NCBI GenBank assembly: GCA_029938605.1
Contig: JAOZUO010000024.1
Span: 1 to 40,061 of the forward strand
Source: Deltaproteobacteria bacterium
GTDB taxonomy: Bacteria > Myxococcota_A > Polyangia > HGW-17 > JAJRWW01
Length of the DNA stretch: 40,061 nt
Direction of reading: 5' to 3'
This document shows positions 17,290 to 24,367 of this stretch, piece after piece. How positions within the stretch are numbered: position 1 is the stretch's first letter; the number at the start of each line of letters is the position of its first letter. The translations under genes and the position numbers were made by a program. The notes beneath the pieces are model-generated. The model saw only the letters and a list, made by a program, of their open reading frames with translations, did no database searches and was not told the DNA's origin.

Positions 17290-18048
17290 GTGGATCGAAA
17301 ACGTCTGACGGAGTTGCTCCGGGGCGTGGCCGCGGGCGAGACTCCGGTGGAGGAGGCGGTGCAGGGTTTACAGGCCCTGCCCTTCAAGGAGCTGCCTTTC
17401 GCCACGGTGGATCTCCATCGCCAACTCCGAGAAGGTTTCCCCGAGGTAGTTCTCGGGGAGCATAAGCCCCCGGACCAGATTATTGCCATCGTCTCCGAGC
17501 TCGCCAAGGGCGGCGGGAACGTGCTCGTAACCCGGGTAGATCCCGACAAGGGCGAGATCGTGGCGGCGGCCCTGGACGACGCCCACCACGAAGCTGATGC
17601 CCGGGCGGTGGTGCTCCGGCAAAAACCCCTGCAGGATCACGGACGCGGTCAGGTGGTGGTGGTGTGCGCGGGCACGTCGGATCTGCCCGTGGCCCGGGAA
17701 GCGGTCCTGACCGCCGAGCTCATGGACAACAAGGTGGCGCTGGTGGTGGATGTGGGGGTGGCGGGCATTCACCGTCTTATGCACCACTACGATACCCTGA
17801 GCTCGGCCAGCGTAATAATAGTGGTGGCGGGTATGGAGGGGGCTCTGGCCAGCGTCGTTGGCGGCATGGTTTCGCGGCCCATTGTGGCGGTGCCAACCTC
17901 CATCGGCTACGGGGCCAGCTTCGGTGGGCTCGCCCCGTTGCTGGGGATGTTGAACGCGTGCGCAGCGGGGGTGACGGTGGTGAACATCGACAATGGGTTT
18001 GGCGCGGGGTACGCTGCGGCGCTCATCAATCGCAGAGATCCCATTTGA
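17290..18048 (+). CDS. larB: LarB, nickel-pincer cofactor biosynthesis carboxylase
   Basis: 252 residues from GTG 17290, chosen because a perfect AGGAGG (17278-17283) lies 6 nt upstream; an in-frame TTG at 17239 would add 17 residues with no ribosome site. The C-terminal half carries the family hallmarks related to PurE-type carboxylases: VVVCAGTSDLPVAREA, DVGVAGIHRL, VVAGMEGALASVVGG, PTSIGYGASFGGLAPLLGMLNACA and the terminal NIDNGFGAGYAA. LarB carboxylates and hydrolyses nicotinic acid adenine dinucleotide in the first step toward the NPN cofactor of lactate racemase-type enzymes (family knowledge). The stop overlaps the larC start. Confidence 0.95.
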   Translation: MDRKRLTELLRGVAAGETPVEEAVQGLQALPFKELPFATVDLHRQLREGFPEVVLGEHKPPDQIIAIVSELAKGGGNVLVTRVDPDKGEIVAAALDDAHHEADARAVVLRQKPLQDHGRGQVVVVCAGTSDLPVAREAVLTAELMDNKVALVVDVGVAGIHRLMHHYDTLSSASVIIVVAGMEGALASVVGGMVSRPIVAVPTSIGYGASFGGLAPLLGMLNACAAGVTVVNIDNGFGAGYAAALINRRDPI

Positions 18049-19256
18049 TTCAGCCAGGACTACATCTGCACTTTGATTGCGTCAGCGGCATCGCCGGGGA
18101 TATGACCCTGGGAGCGCTGTTTGGGCTCGGTGTGGACGAGGAGGTGGTCGGAGCGGCGCTGGCCTCCCTGGGCATGGAAGGGCTGACCCTGCGGGTGAGC
18201 AATGTGATCCGTGGTCACCTGGCGGCGATTCACGTGCAGGGTCCCACCGAGGACGAGAGCGAGTCGGCGCGGACGTGGCGTGACATTCGTCGGCTGATTC
18301 GCGCTTCCTCCCTGAAGCCCGACGTGGCTCGGCTCGCCGAAGCCATCTTCGAGCGTTTGGCCCGGGCCGAGGCGGCGGTGCACGGCACGGAGTTGGACCA
18401 TGTGCACTTCCACGAAGTGGGCGGGCTGGACGCCATCTGTGACATCGTGGGAATCGCCGCGGCCATCAGCCACCTGGCGCCGGCGAGTATCACCGCCACG
18501 CCCTTGCCCCTGGGAGGAGGAACGGTGCAGACCCGACACGGGCGGCTACCTGTGCCGGCGCCCGCCACCGTGGCGTTGCTCGAAGGGATCCCCGTGGTGG
18601 GCGGCACACAGGCCGATGGCGAGCTCGTCACGCCCACGGGGGCGGCAGTGATAGCGGAGCTGTGCGCCGAGTTCGGTCCGGCGCCGCTCATGCGTCTTGT
18701 GGGACAGGGCTACGGGGCCGGCACCCGTGAGATCCCCGGCCGGGCCAATGTGGTCCGTATCCTCGCCGGGGAGCGGCTAGCCCCGAGTCGGCTAGCGACG
18801 AAGACCCGCTGGGCGGAGGGTTTTGCCAATATCGATGATATGAGCCCGGAGTGGGGCGCCTTCGCCGTGGAGCGGCTGCTCGCCGAGGGCGCCTCGGACG
18901 CCTGGCAGGAGCCCATCGTCATGAAAAAGGGGCGCGCAGGCGTGAAGCTCGGCTTCCTGTGCCTGGGCCAGGACGTGGAGCGGATCGCCGGGATCCTGCT
19001 GGCGGAGTCCACCACCATCGGGGTCAGGTATCACGCCGTGGACCGTGTGGAGTCCCCCCGGAACCGGGTAGAGGTGGGCACGTCCTTCGGGACCGTGGGG
19101 ATCAAGGTCTCCGGCGATCCCGGAACGCACCCCAACGTGGCGCCCGAGTTCGAGGATTGTCGGCGCGTGGCCCTGGAAAACGGCGTACCTCTCAAGGATG
19201 TGTACCGCGCCGCCCTGGTGGCGTACGACGGCCTCCATTCCGGGGAGGACACTTGA
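18045..19256 (+). CDS. larC: LarC, nickel insertion protein for the pincer cofactor
   Basis: 403 residues if started at TTG 18045, which forms a 4-bp TTGA overlap with the larB stop and places the family N-terminus (LHFDCVSGIAGDMTLGALFGLG) at residue 8. The same frame stays open back to 17664 inside larB, but that extension has no family resemblance. Other signatures: HFHEVGGLDAICDIVG, PLPLGGGTVQTRHGRLPVPAPATVALL, ELVTPTGAA, GYGAGTREIPGRANVVR, NIDDMSPEW and VMKKGRAGVKL. LarC is a CTP-dependent nickel insertase. Here it is a single continuous gene, unlike the frameshift-split larC1/larC2 of Lactobacillus. No larE or larA is in the window, so the rest of the pathway must lie elsewhere. Confidence 0.95.
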   Translation: MIQPGLHLHFDCVSGIAGDMTLGALFGLGVDEEVVGAALASLGMEGLTLRVSNVIRGHLAAIHVQGPTEDESESARTWRDIRRLIRASSLKPDVARLAEAIFERLARAEAAVHGTELDHVHFHEVGGLDAICDIVGIAAAISHLAPASITATPLPLGGGTVQTRHGRLPVPAPATVALLEGIPVVGGTQADGELVTPTGAAVIAELCAEFGPAPLMRLVGQGYGAGTREIPGRANVVRILAGERLAPSRLATKTRWAEGFANIDDMSPEWGAFAVERLLAEGASDAWQEPIVMKKGRAGVKLGFLCLGQDVERIAGILLAESTTIGVRYHAVDRVESPRNRVEVGTSFGTVGIKVSGDPGTHPNVAPEFEDCRRVALENGVPLKDVYRAALVAYDGLHSGEDT

Positions 19257-19344
19257 TCCTGGCGGTGTGGGCTTAGGGCTCGCGGGGTCGCTATTCCGAA
19301 CCAACGATATCATGGTATCCTAAGACCAAAAAGAGGGTGAGCCC

Positions 19345-21300
19345 ATGCGCCAACGCGAGACAATCATGGTCCTGGATCTGGAGGCACCCCATGTCCAGGC
19401 CTGCGTCGAGACCCTCGAGGCCGTCGGTTTTTTCGTCGAAAAAGCGGATGACTTCAACCATCTGAAGCGTTTGCCTCTCGGCGCTGTGATCCTGCTGCCC
19501 ACCTGCGGGCGAGCGAGCTGGGTGGCCGAGCAGATTAGCTCCCACCCGCAACTGTCCGAGCTGCCGGTGATCGGTTTCGGGGAGACGAGGGAGGAGGGGC
19601 TGGACGACTTCCTCGGCTGGCCCCTCGATAAAGCGCTGCTGGAGCACCAGCTATCTCGCTGGGTGGCCGAGGCCCGGGCCCAACAGGCCCAGGTGGAGGC
19701 CAGCGCCCTGGTGACCAAGGTGGCCCAGGCGGGGGGAGTCATCGCCGACCGAGCCAGCTTGGAGCAGAATATCGGGGAGTTCATGCGGCTGGTTGCCGAC
19801 CTCTTCGGCGCACCGGCTTGCGTCCTGCTCATGCTGGGAAAAAATGAGCGGGAGGTGTTTATCACCGCGAGCACGGAGCTGGGCGAGGGCCAACTGGTGC
19901 CGCTGGACGAGACGGCCGCCGTGGCGCTCAAACGTCGCGTTGAGGGGGGAAAAGCGCTGCAGGTTGACGAGGAGGAAGGGGACTCCCTGCTGGGGTTGGC
20001 CTTGGAGCGCGATTCAGCGGAGGGCCTGGAGCAGAGCCTCTCCTTTCCGGTTTTCGTGGGGGGCGTGCCCGCCGGTGCGCTGCTCGTGGCCCAGGGAGAC
20101 GGCCCCGAGCCCACCGGCTTGTTGATGCAGGCCGGGGAGCTACTCGCTCAGCTCATGGGCGCGGCCCTGCAGGACAGCCCCTTGCTCAAACGCATCCGGG
20201 AGCAGACTGCCCGGGTGAGCCTCGAGCGTGTGGCCACGGAGCTTCGGTCCCGCTCCCTACGCCGCTACCAGGAGTTTTTTGAGAGCTCCCCCGACGGAGT
20301 CATCGTCCTGGATGAAGACGCCCAGGTGCTGCATATCAACCAGGCCGGGGCCATGATGACCGGCTACGCGGTGGGCTACCTGGTGGGGCGTCCACTGGCC
20401 GAGATCGTGGCTGAGCACCACCGGGAGGGGTTGGTGGAGATCGTACAGAGCGCAGCGAGGGACGTACCCCTGCGCAACTTCGATCTACAGTTGCTCACCA
20501 CCTCCGAGGATCGCATTACGGTGGCGGTGTCCACCTCCTCCCTCAAGCTGGACAAGACCGCCACGGTGTTTACCTTCCGAGACGTCACAGAGGCTCGGGA
20601 AATCGAGGACGAGCTTCTGAACACCAAGGAGTTTCTGGAGCAGCTCATCGCTTCGGCGGTGGACGCCATCGTGGCGGCGGACTCGACGGACGGGAAAATC
20701 ATCCTGTTCAACCGCGGTGCCGAGAATCTTTTTGGGCGGACCGCCGAGGACACCGTGGGCAAGGTGTCCTTAGACGAGCTGTTCCCAGAGGAAGAGTACG
20801 AAGACCTCATGCGGCAGCTGCACAGCCCGCATTTCGGGGGCGAGGGTCGCTTGGAGCAGTGCCACAAGCACGCCCGGGACGTTATGGGGCAGCATGTGCC
20901 GGTGAGCATGACCGCGTCCATCATCTCCGACGACCAGCGGGAGGTGGCCATGGTGGGTATCATTTCGGATCTACGGGAGCAGATCCAGATGCAGGAGCGT
21001 TTGGCCATTACCCAGGAGCGTCTCGAGGTGACCGAGAAGCAGGCGCTCATCGCGGAGCTGGCGGGGACCACGGCCCATGAGCTGAACCAGCCGCTGACCT
21101 CAGTCATGGGCTACGCTGAGCTGCTTATGAAAAAGATGGGGGAGGACAGCCCCTTTTCGAGCTCCGTGGCCGTGATCATGCAGGAAGCAGAGCGTTTGGC
21201 GGAGATCGTGCGGAAGATCGGCAAGATTACGCGGTACGAGACCAAGTCCTATGTGGGCGGGACACAGATCCTGGATCTGGACCGGGCAACGGAAGAATGA
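19345..21300 (+). CDS. Receiver-like/GAF/PAS/PAS/HisKA sensor lacking an ATPase domain
   Basis: 651 residues, cytoplasmic. In order: a degenerate receiver-like domain (1-110; starts IMVLDLEAPHVQACVETLEA and lacks a clear phospho-Asp), a GAF-like domain (about 125-275), a PAS domain (305-415, QEFFESSPDGVIVLDEDAQVL), a second PAS domain (430-545, LIASAVDAIVAADSTDGKII), a helical linker and a HisKA dimerisation domain with H-box TTAHELNQPLTSVMGYAELL (His578). The protein stops about 70 residues after His578; the N, G1 and G2 boxes of HATPase_c are absent, and no frame downstream restores them. It may be a phosphotransfer or dimerisation partner of another kinase. GAGGGTGAG precedes the ATG. A 96-residue gene follows 28 bp later. 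Confidence 0.87.
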   Translation: MRQRETIMVLDLEAPHVQACVETLEAVGFFVEKADDFNHLKRLPLGAVILLPTCGRASWVAEQISSHPQLSELPVIGFGETREEGLDDFLGWPLDKALLEHQLSRWVAEARAQQAQVEASALVTKVAQAGGVIADRASLEQNIGEFMRLVADLFGAPACVLLMLGKNEREVFITASTELGEGQLVPLDETAAVALKRRVEGGKALQVDEEEGDSLLGLALERDSAEGLEQSLSFPVFVGGVPAGALLVAQGDGPEPTGLLMQAGELLAQLMGAALQDSPLLKRIREQTARVSLERVATELRSRSLRRYQEFFESSPDGVIVLDEDAQVLHINQAGAMMTGYAVGYLVGRPLAEIVAEHHREGLVEIVQSAARDVPLRNFDLQLLTTSEDRITVAVSTSSLKLDKTATVFTFRDVTEAREIEDELLNTKEFLEQLIASAVDAIVAADSTDGKIILFNRGAENLFGRTAEDTVGKVSLDELFPEEEYEDLMRQLHSPHFGGEGRLEQCHKHARDVMGQHVPVSMTASIISDDQREVAMVGIISDLREQIQMQERLAITQERLEVTEKQALIAELAGTTAHELNQPLTSVMGYAELLMKKMGEDSPFSSSVAVIMQEAERLAEIVRKIGKITRYETKSYVGGTQILDLDRATEE

Positions 21301-21328
21301 ACCAAGATCTCTCAGTTGGAGTCAGCCC

Positions 21329-21619
21329 ATGAAGCGTGAGCGAATGTTGGAAGAGCTGGAGCAGGCCGCCGAAGCTCTGAAGATCAAGGTGGTCTATGAG
21401 CGACTCACCCCTGAAGCCAGCCCCGGTGGACTGTGCAAGGTAGGAGGTGAATACCGTGTGCTCATCGATCGCCACGTGCCGTTGTTGGAGCGGCTCAGCG
21501 TTCTGCTCAGCGCCGTGTCCCGGTTTCCCGTCGAGGAGATCTTTTTGTCCCCCGAGCTGAGGACAGCGGTGGACCGGCGGGCTGGAGAGCTAAAAGCCGC
21601 GCAATCCGACGAAGAGTAA
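21329..21619 (+). CDS. Small uncharacterised protein, 96 residues
   Basis: Starts at ATG 21329 with TTGGAG (21316-21321) 7 nt ahead. The sequence is a helix (MLEELEQAAEALKIKVVYERL), a small strand segment (GGLCKVGGEYRVLIDR) and a second helical part (LLERLSVLLSAVSRFPVEEIFLSPELRTAVDR). The arrangement recalls short conserved hypothetical proteins I have seen in delta-proteobacteria, but I cannot name a family or function. It probably shares an operon with the HisKA sensor. No signal peptide, metal motif or membrane segment is visible. Confidence 0.75.
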   Translation: MKRERMLEELEQAAEALKIKVVYERLTPEASPGGLCKVGGEYRVLIDRHVPLLERLSVLLSAVSRFPVEEIFLSPELRTAVDRRAGELKAAQSDEE

Positions 21620-21700
21620 CTCGGCTCCGGTGATCCCCGCGCTCCCCGGCCCCAACTCTGATCCTACCTACCTACCGACGACCAAGAGCGATATTCCAAA

Positions 21701-21719
21701 AACAGAATGACATTCTGTT
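21701..21719. promoter_or_regulatory. Perfect 19-bp palindrome, candidate operator
   Basis: AACAGAATGACATTCTGTT is a 9-bp perfect inverted repeat around one central base. It touches the candidate -35 of the HMG-CoA reductase promoter, and a second short palindrome, TGTTG-g-CAACA (21716-21726), overlaps its end. This is the placement of a repressor site for a dimeric regulator; the regulator is unknown. Confidence 0.6.
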
Positions 21720-21754
21720 GGCAACAAAGAAGTTACGTGCTATAGAATGTAACT
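21718..21754 (+). promoter_or_regulatory. Candidate mvaA promoter with a flanking inverted repeat
   Basis: TTGGCA (21718-21723), a 17-nt spacer and TATAGA (21741-21746) preceded by TG-c (extended -10). A second inverted repeat AGTTAC-N12-GTAACT (21731-21736 and 21749-21754) straddles the -10. The leader of about 50 nt ends with GAAAGAG (21791-21797), 8 nt before the ATG. Confidence 0.55.
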
Positions 21755-21805
21755 CCGATGGGCGGTACTTCGTAAGCTCTTGTAAATATTGAAAGAGATG
21801 CTGTC

Positions 21806-23140
21806 ATGAGCAAAGATCACTCCCGGGTTTCGTCCCGGATACCTGGCTTCTACAAAATGTCTACCGCGGTCCGGCTGCAGGAGCTGTCCCGGGCCGTCGG
21901 CTGTAGTCCCCAGGACGTGCAGGCGTTGATGGGTTCCGACGGTAACGGTCTCAGCCTGGAGGTGGCCGACCGCATGGTGGAGAATGTGGTGGGGGTTTTT
22001 GGCCTGCCCATGGGTGTGGGGGTGAACCTGAAGATCGATGGCTATGAGCACCTGGTGCCCATGGTGGTGGAGGAGCCGTCGGTTGTGGCGGGCCTCAGCC
22101 ACGGCGCGAAGTTCCTGCGTGGGGATCTGGGCATCGAGACCGAGACCACGGATCCTTTGATGATCGGCCAGGTCCAGGTGCTCGACGTGCCCGATATCGA
22201 ACGCGCCCAGCAGGCCATTGCCGCCGCAACGCCAGGGCTTCTGGAGGCCGCCAACCGGCTCGACCCCGCCCTGGTGGCGGCGGGAGGTGGCGCCAAGACC
22301 ATCGAGACCCGGGTGCTCGAGCCCCTGGAGACCGGAGATCCACTCGGCACCATGCTGGTGATTCATCTGGTGGTGGATGTGCGCGACGCCATGGGAGCCA
22401 ACGCCATCAACACCATGGTCGAGAAGCTCGCCCCGCGTATCGCGACACTCACCGGGGGCCGGGTACGTCTACGCATTTTGAGCAACCTCGCTGATCAGCG
22501 CCTGGTGACCGCCCGTGGCCGCATTCCATTTGAGACGCTGGGTAAGGGCAACCCGCTGCTTGGCCGGGAGATCGCCCACGGCATCGAAGAGGCCTCGGTG
22601 CTGGCCGAGCGAGATCCCTATCGGGCGGCCACGCACAACAAGGGCATCATGAATGGCGTGGACGCCTTCCTGGTGGCCACGGGGCAGGACTGGAGAGCCG
22701 TGGAGGCTGGCGCCCATTCTTATGCCGCCCGCAATGGTCGGTACACCGCGCTGTCTCGTTGGCGGATCACCGAAGACGCACTGGTGGGGGAGCTCACCCT
22801 GCCCATGGCGGTGGGTACCGTGGGTGGCGTTCTGCGCACTCACCCGGCCGTACAGGCGGCCATATACAGCGTGCTCAAGGTGAGGACGGCCGATGAGCTG
22901 AGCCGGATCGCTGCGTCCTGCGGTCTGACCCAGAACCTGGCCGCGCTTCGGGCGTTGGCCACCGAAGGCATCCAGCGGGGTCACATGGGCCTTCATGCGC
23001 GCAATGTGGCCGCGTCGGCAGGGGCCGTGGGAGAGGAGATCGACCGCCTCGCCCAGGACCTGGCCAGCCAGGGAGTCTTCGACGCCGCCGCCGCTTCTGC
23101 CGCCCTGAACCGGATCCGCTGCGCCAAACCCGCCGCTTAG
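21806..23140 (+). CDS. mvaA: Hydroxymethylglutaryl-CoA reductase, class II
   Basis: 444 residues, matching the class II (degradative-type, soluble) enzymes. Recognisable motifs: ENVVGVFGLPMGVGVNLKIDG, the catalytic-Glu segment EEPSVVAGLSHGAK (E89/E90), the cofactor motif DAMGANAINTMVE (195-206; the DAMGAN form is associated with NAD(H) in Pseudomonas mevalonii), HNKG (K279), GQDWRAVEAGAH (D295) and the terminal GHMGLHARN (392-400). It interconverts HMG-CoA and mevalonate. No other mevalonate-pathway or HMG-CoA lyase gene adjoins it, so direction (isoprenoid synthesis or mevalonate use) cannot be told. It stands alone behind a palindrome-rich promoter, which suggests individual regulation. Confidence 0.96.
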   Translation: MSKDHSRVSSRIPGFYKMSTAVRLQELSRAVGCSPQDVQALMGSDGNGLSLEVADRMVENVVGVFGLPMGVGVNLKIDGYEHLVPMVVEEPSVVAGLSHGAKFLRGDLGIETETTDPLMIGQVQVLDVPDIERAQQAIAAATPGLLEAANRLDPALVAAGGGAKTIETRVLEPLETGDPLGTMLVIHLVVDVRDAMGANAINTMVEKLAPRIATLTGGRVRLRILSNLADQRLVTARGRIPFETLGKGNPLLGREIAHGIEEASVLAERDPYRAATHNKGIMNGVDAFLVATGQDWRAVEAGAHSYAARNGRYTALSRWRITEDALVGELTLPMAVGTVGGVLRTHPAVQAAIYSVLKVRTADELSRIAASCGLTQNLAALRALATEGIQRGHMGLHARNVAASAGAVGEEIDRLAQDLASQGVFDAAAASAALNRIRCAKPAA

Positions 23141-23165
23141 GGCGAAAAAAACCTCTACGGGCCCT

Positions 23166-24356
23166 TTATTTATTGCACCGTCGGCCGAGGTGGTCCAGGC
23201 GTAGGGTGACCGTCTGGGTACCGCCGCCCTTGCGTGGCACCTTGTCCAGGCGCAGCATGGCTTTTTTCGGGAGGGGCTCGCCCGGGGCCACCACCACCTG
23301 GCCCTGGACGGGCGTGGAGGAGTGGGCCCGCCTCATGACGCGCGCGGGGGCGTCAATGCGGTAGGTGGTAGCCGTTTGGGCGGTCCCCGGTTTCTTGCCG
23401 GGCTGGAGGCGAAAGCGGCGCACGAGGTTTTTGAGCCCGGGAATGAGGGTGGTGGGGGGGAGCCGCCGGTCTTCGAAGACCCGGGCGCCCTTGCCCGGTG
23501 GGTGCGGGTGCAAAAACCGGGTCAGGTGGATGCTCGTCTGGAGCCATTGGCTCACCAGCGGGTTTTTCAGTCGTTGTCGGGTGACCTTCAGCCCGCCCCG
23601 GGGATCGGGCAGCAGATCGGCCCCGATCCGCCCAATGAGGTCGCTGATGCGCAGCCCGGGCTGGAGCGAATCGTGGTAGCCGAGTCGGCGGGGACGGCGG
23701 CTTCGGCGATCGGGGAGGTATCCGCCAGTGTGGTCGAGCTTCAGCCCGGTGACGGTGTGTCCGTCGACTGTAATTTTGACCTCGTAGGCCATCGGCACCC
23801 AGGTCCATTTATCCCGGCGTTTATTCACCAGGAAGGAGTGTAGATGCTCCAAGGCCTGGGGTACCGGCTTTTTTGCTTTCGGGAGAGCTTTGGCCTTCGG
23901 GGGCTCCGTCGCGAATCGGTAGTGGACCGACACTCGGTAGGCCGCGCCGCAGATCCGCGGCGGCCCTTGCGGTGCCACCCGCGTCCCGGGGCTCGGAGCG
24001 CCGAAGATCCGGTCAGTGTCTCCGGTGGCGGCGGGACTGAGAGTCCCTGTCTTCGCCGCACCGGTTGTTTTGCCTGTGGGGCGATGGCGCCAGTGGGCGA
24101 AACCCCACCAGATTCCGGCCACCAGAGCCGCCGTGGCCACCGCTCCGCCCAGAAGCCAGACCCAATGGGGCCATGGATTCGCCGTCGTGGCTCCAGTCAC
24201 CGAGGCCCGCCGGCGGGCGCCTCCGGTGGTGTCGGGGGACTGATCCCGAAGACGCAGCGTGGTCTTGCGGTGGCACTTGGGACATACCCTGGCCAGGGAA
24301 GTCTCGATGCGACACTGCGTGCAGTAGTAGGTCTTGTCCGGACGATCTGCAGGCAT
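23166..24356 (-). CDS. Zinc-ribbon, single-pass membrane protein of unknown function
   Basis: 396 residues. The N-terminus is a four-cysteine zinc ribbon (YYCTQC then VCPKC, residues about 11-30), then a basic linker, one transmembrane helix (WLLGGAVATAALVAGIWWGF, about 67-86) and about 300 residues on the far side, rich in Lys, Arg and Pro, with strand-like segments (ICGAAYRVSVHYRF, AYEVKITVDGHTVTGLKLDH). I recognise no family for the large part. The gene starts 11 bp after the stop of the S41 protease on the same strand, so the two are almost surely one operon, and this protein could be a substrate, tether or regulator of that protease (inference). Cytoplasmic ribbon and periplasmic domain is the expected topology. 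Confidence 0.75.
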   Translation of the reverse strand: MPADRPDKTYYCTQCRIETSLARVCPKCHRKTTLRLRDQSPDTTGGARRRASVTGATTANPWPHWVWLLGGAVATAALVAGIWWGFAHWRHRPTGKTTGAAKTGTLSPAATGDTDRIFGAPSPGTRVAPQGPPRICGAAYRVSVHYRFATEPPKAKALPKAKKPVPQALEHLHSFLVNKRRDKWTWVPMAYEVKITVDGHTVTGLKLDHTGGYLPDRRSRRPRRLGYHDSLQPGLRISDLIGRIGADLLPDPRGGLKVTRQRLKNPLVSQWLQTSIHLTRFLHPHPPGKGARVFEDRRLPPTTLIPGLKNLVRRFRLQPGKKPGTAQTATTYRIDAPARVMRRAHSSTPVQGQVVVAPGEPLPKKAMLRLDKVPRKGGGTQTVTLRLDHLGRRCNK

Positions 24357-24367
24357 GTCTAAGGGCC

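Noticed and set aside
17664..18044. N-terminal extension of LarC overlapping larB
   Set aside because: The residues bear no resemblance to LarC, and LarB signatures fill the same DNA in another frame.
21251..21328. Possible frameshift joining the HisKA protein to the following 96-residue protein
   Set aside because: The second protein has its own start and ribosome site and shows no HATPase motifs, so joining the frames would not restore a kinase.
23139..23165. Stem AGGGC/GCCCT with T-rich tail after mvaA as a terminator
   Set aside because: Only a 5-bp stem with a 17-nt loop, and it overlaps the stop codon; too weak to call.
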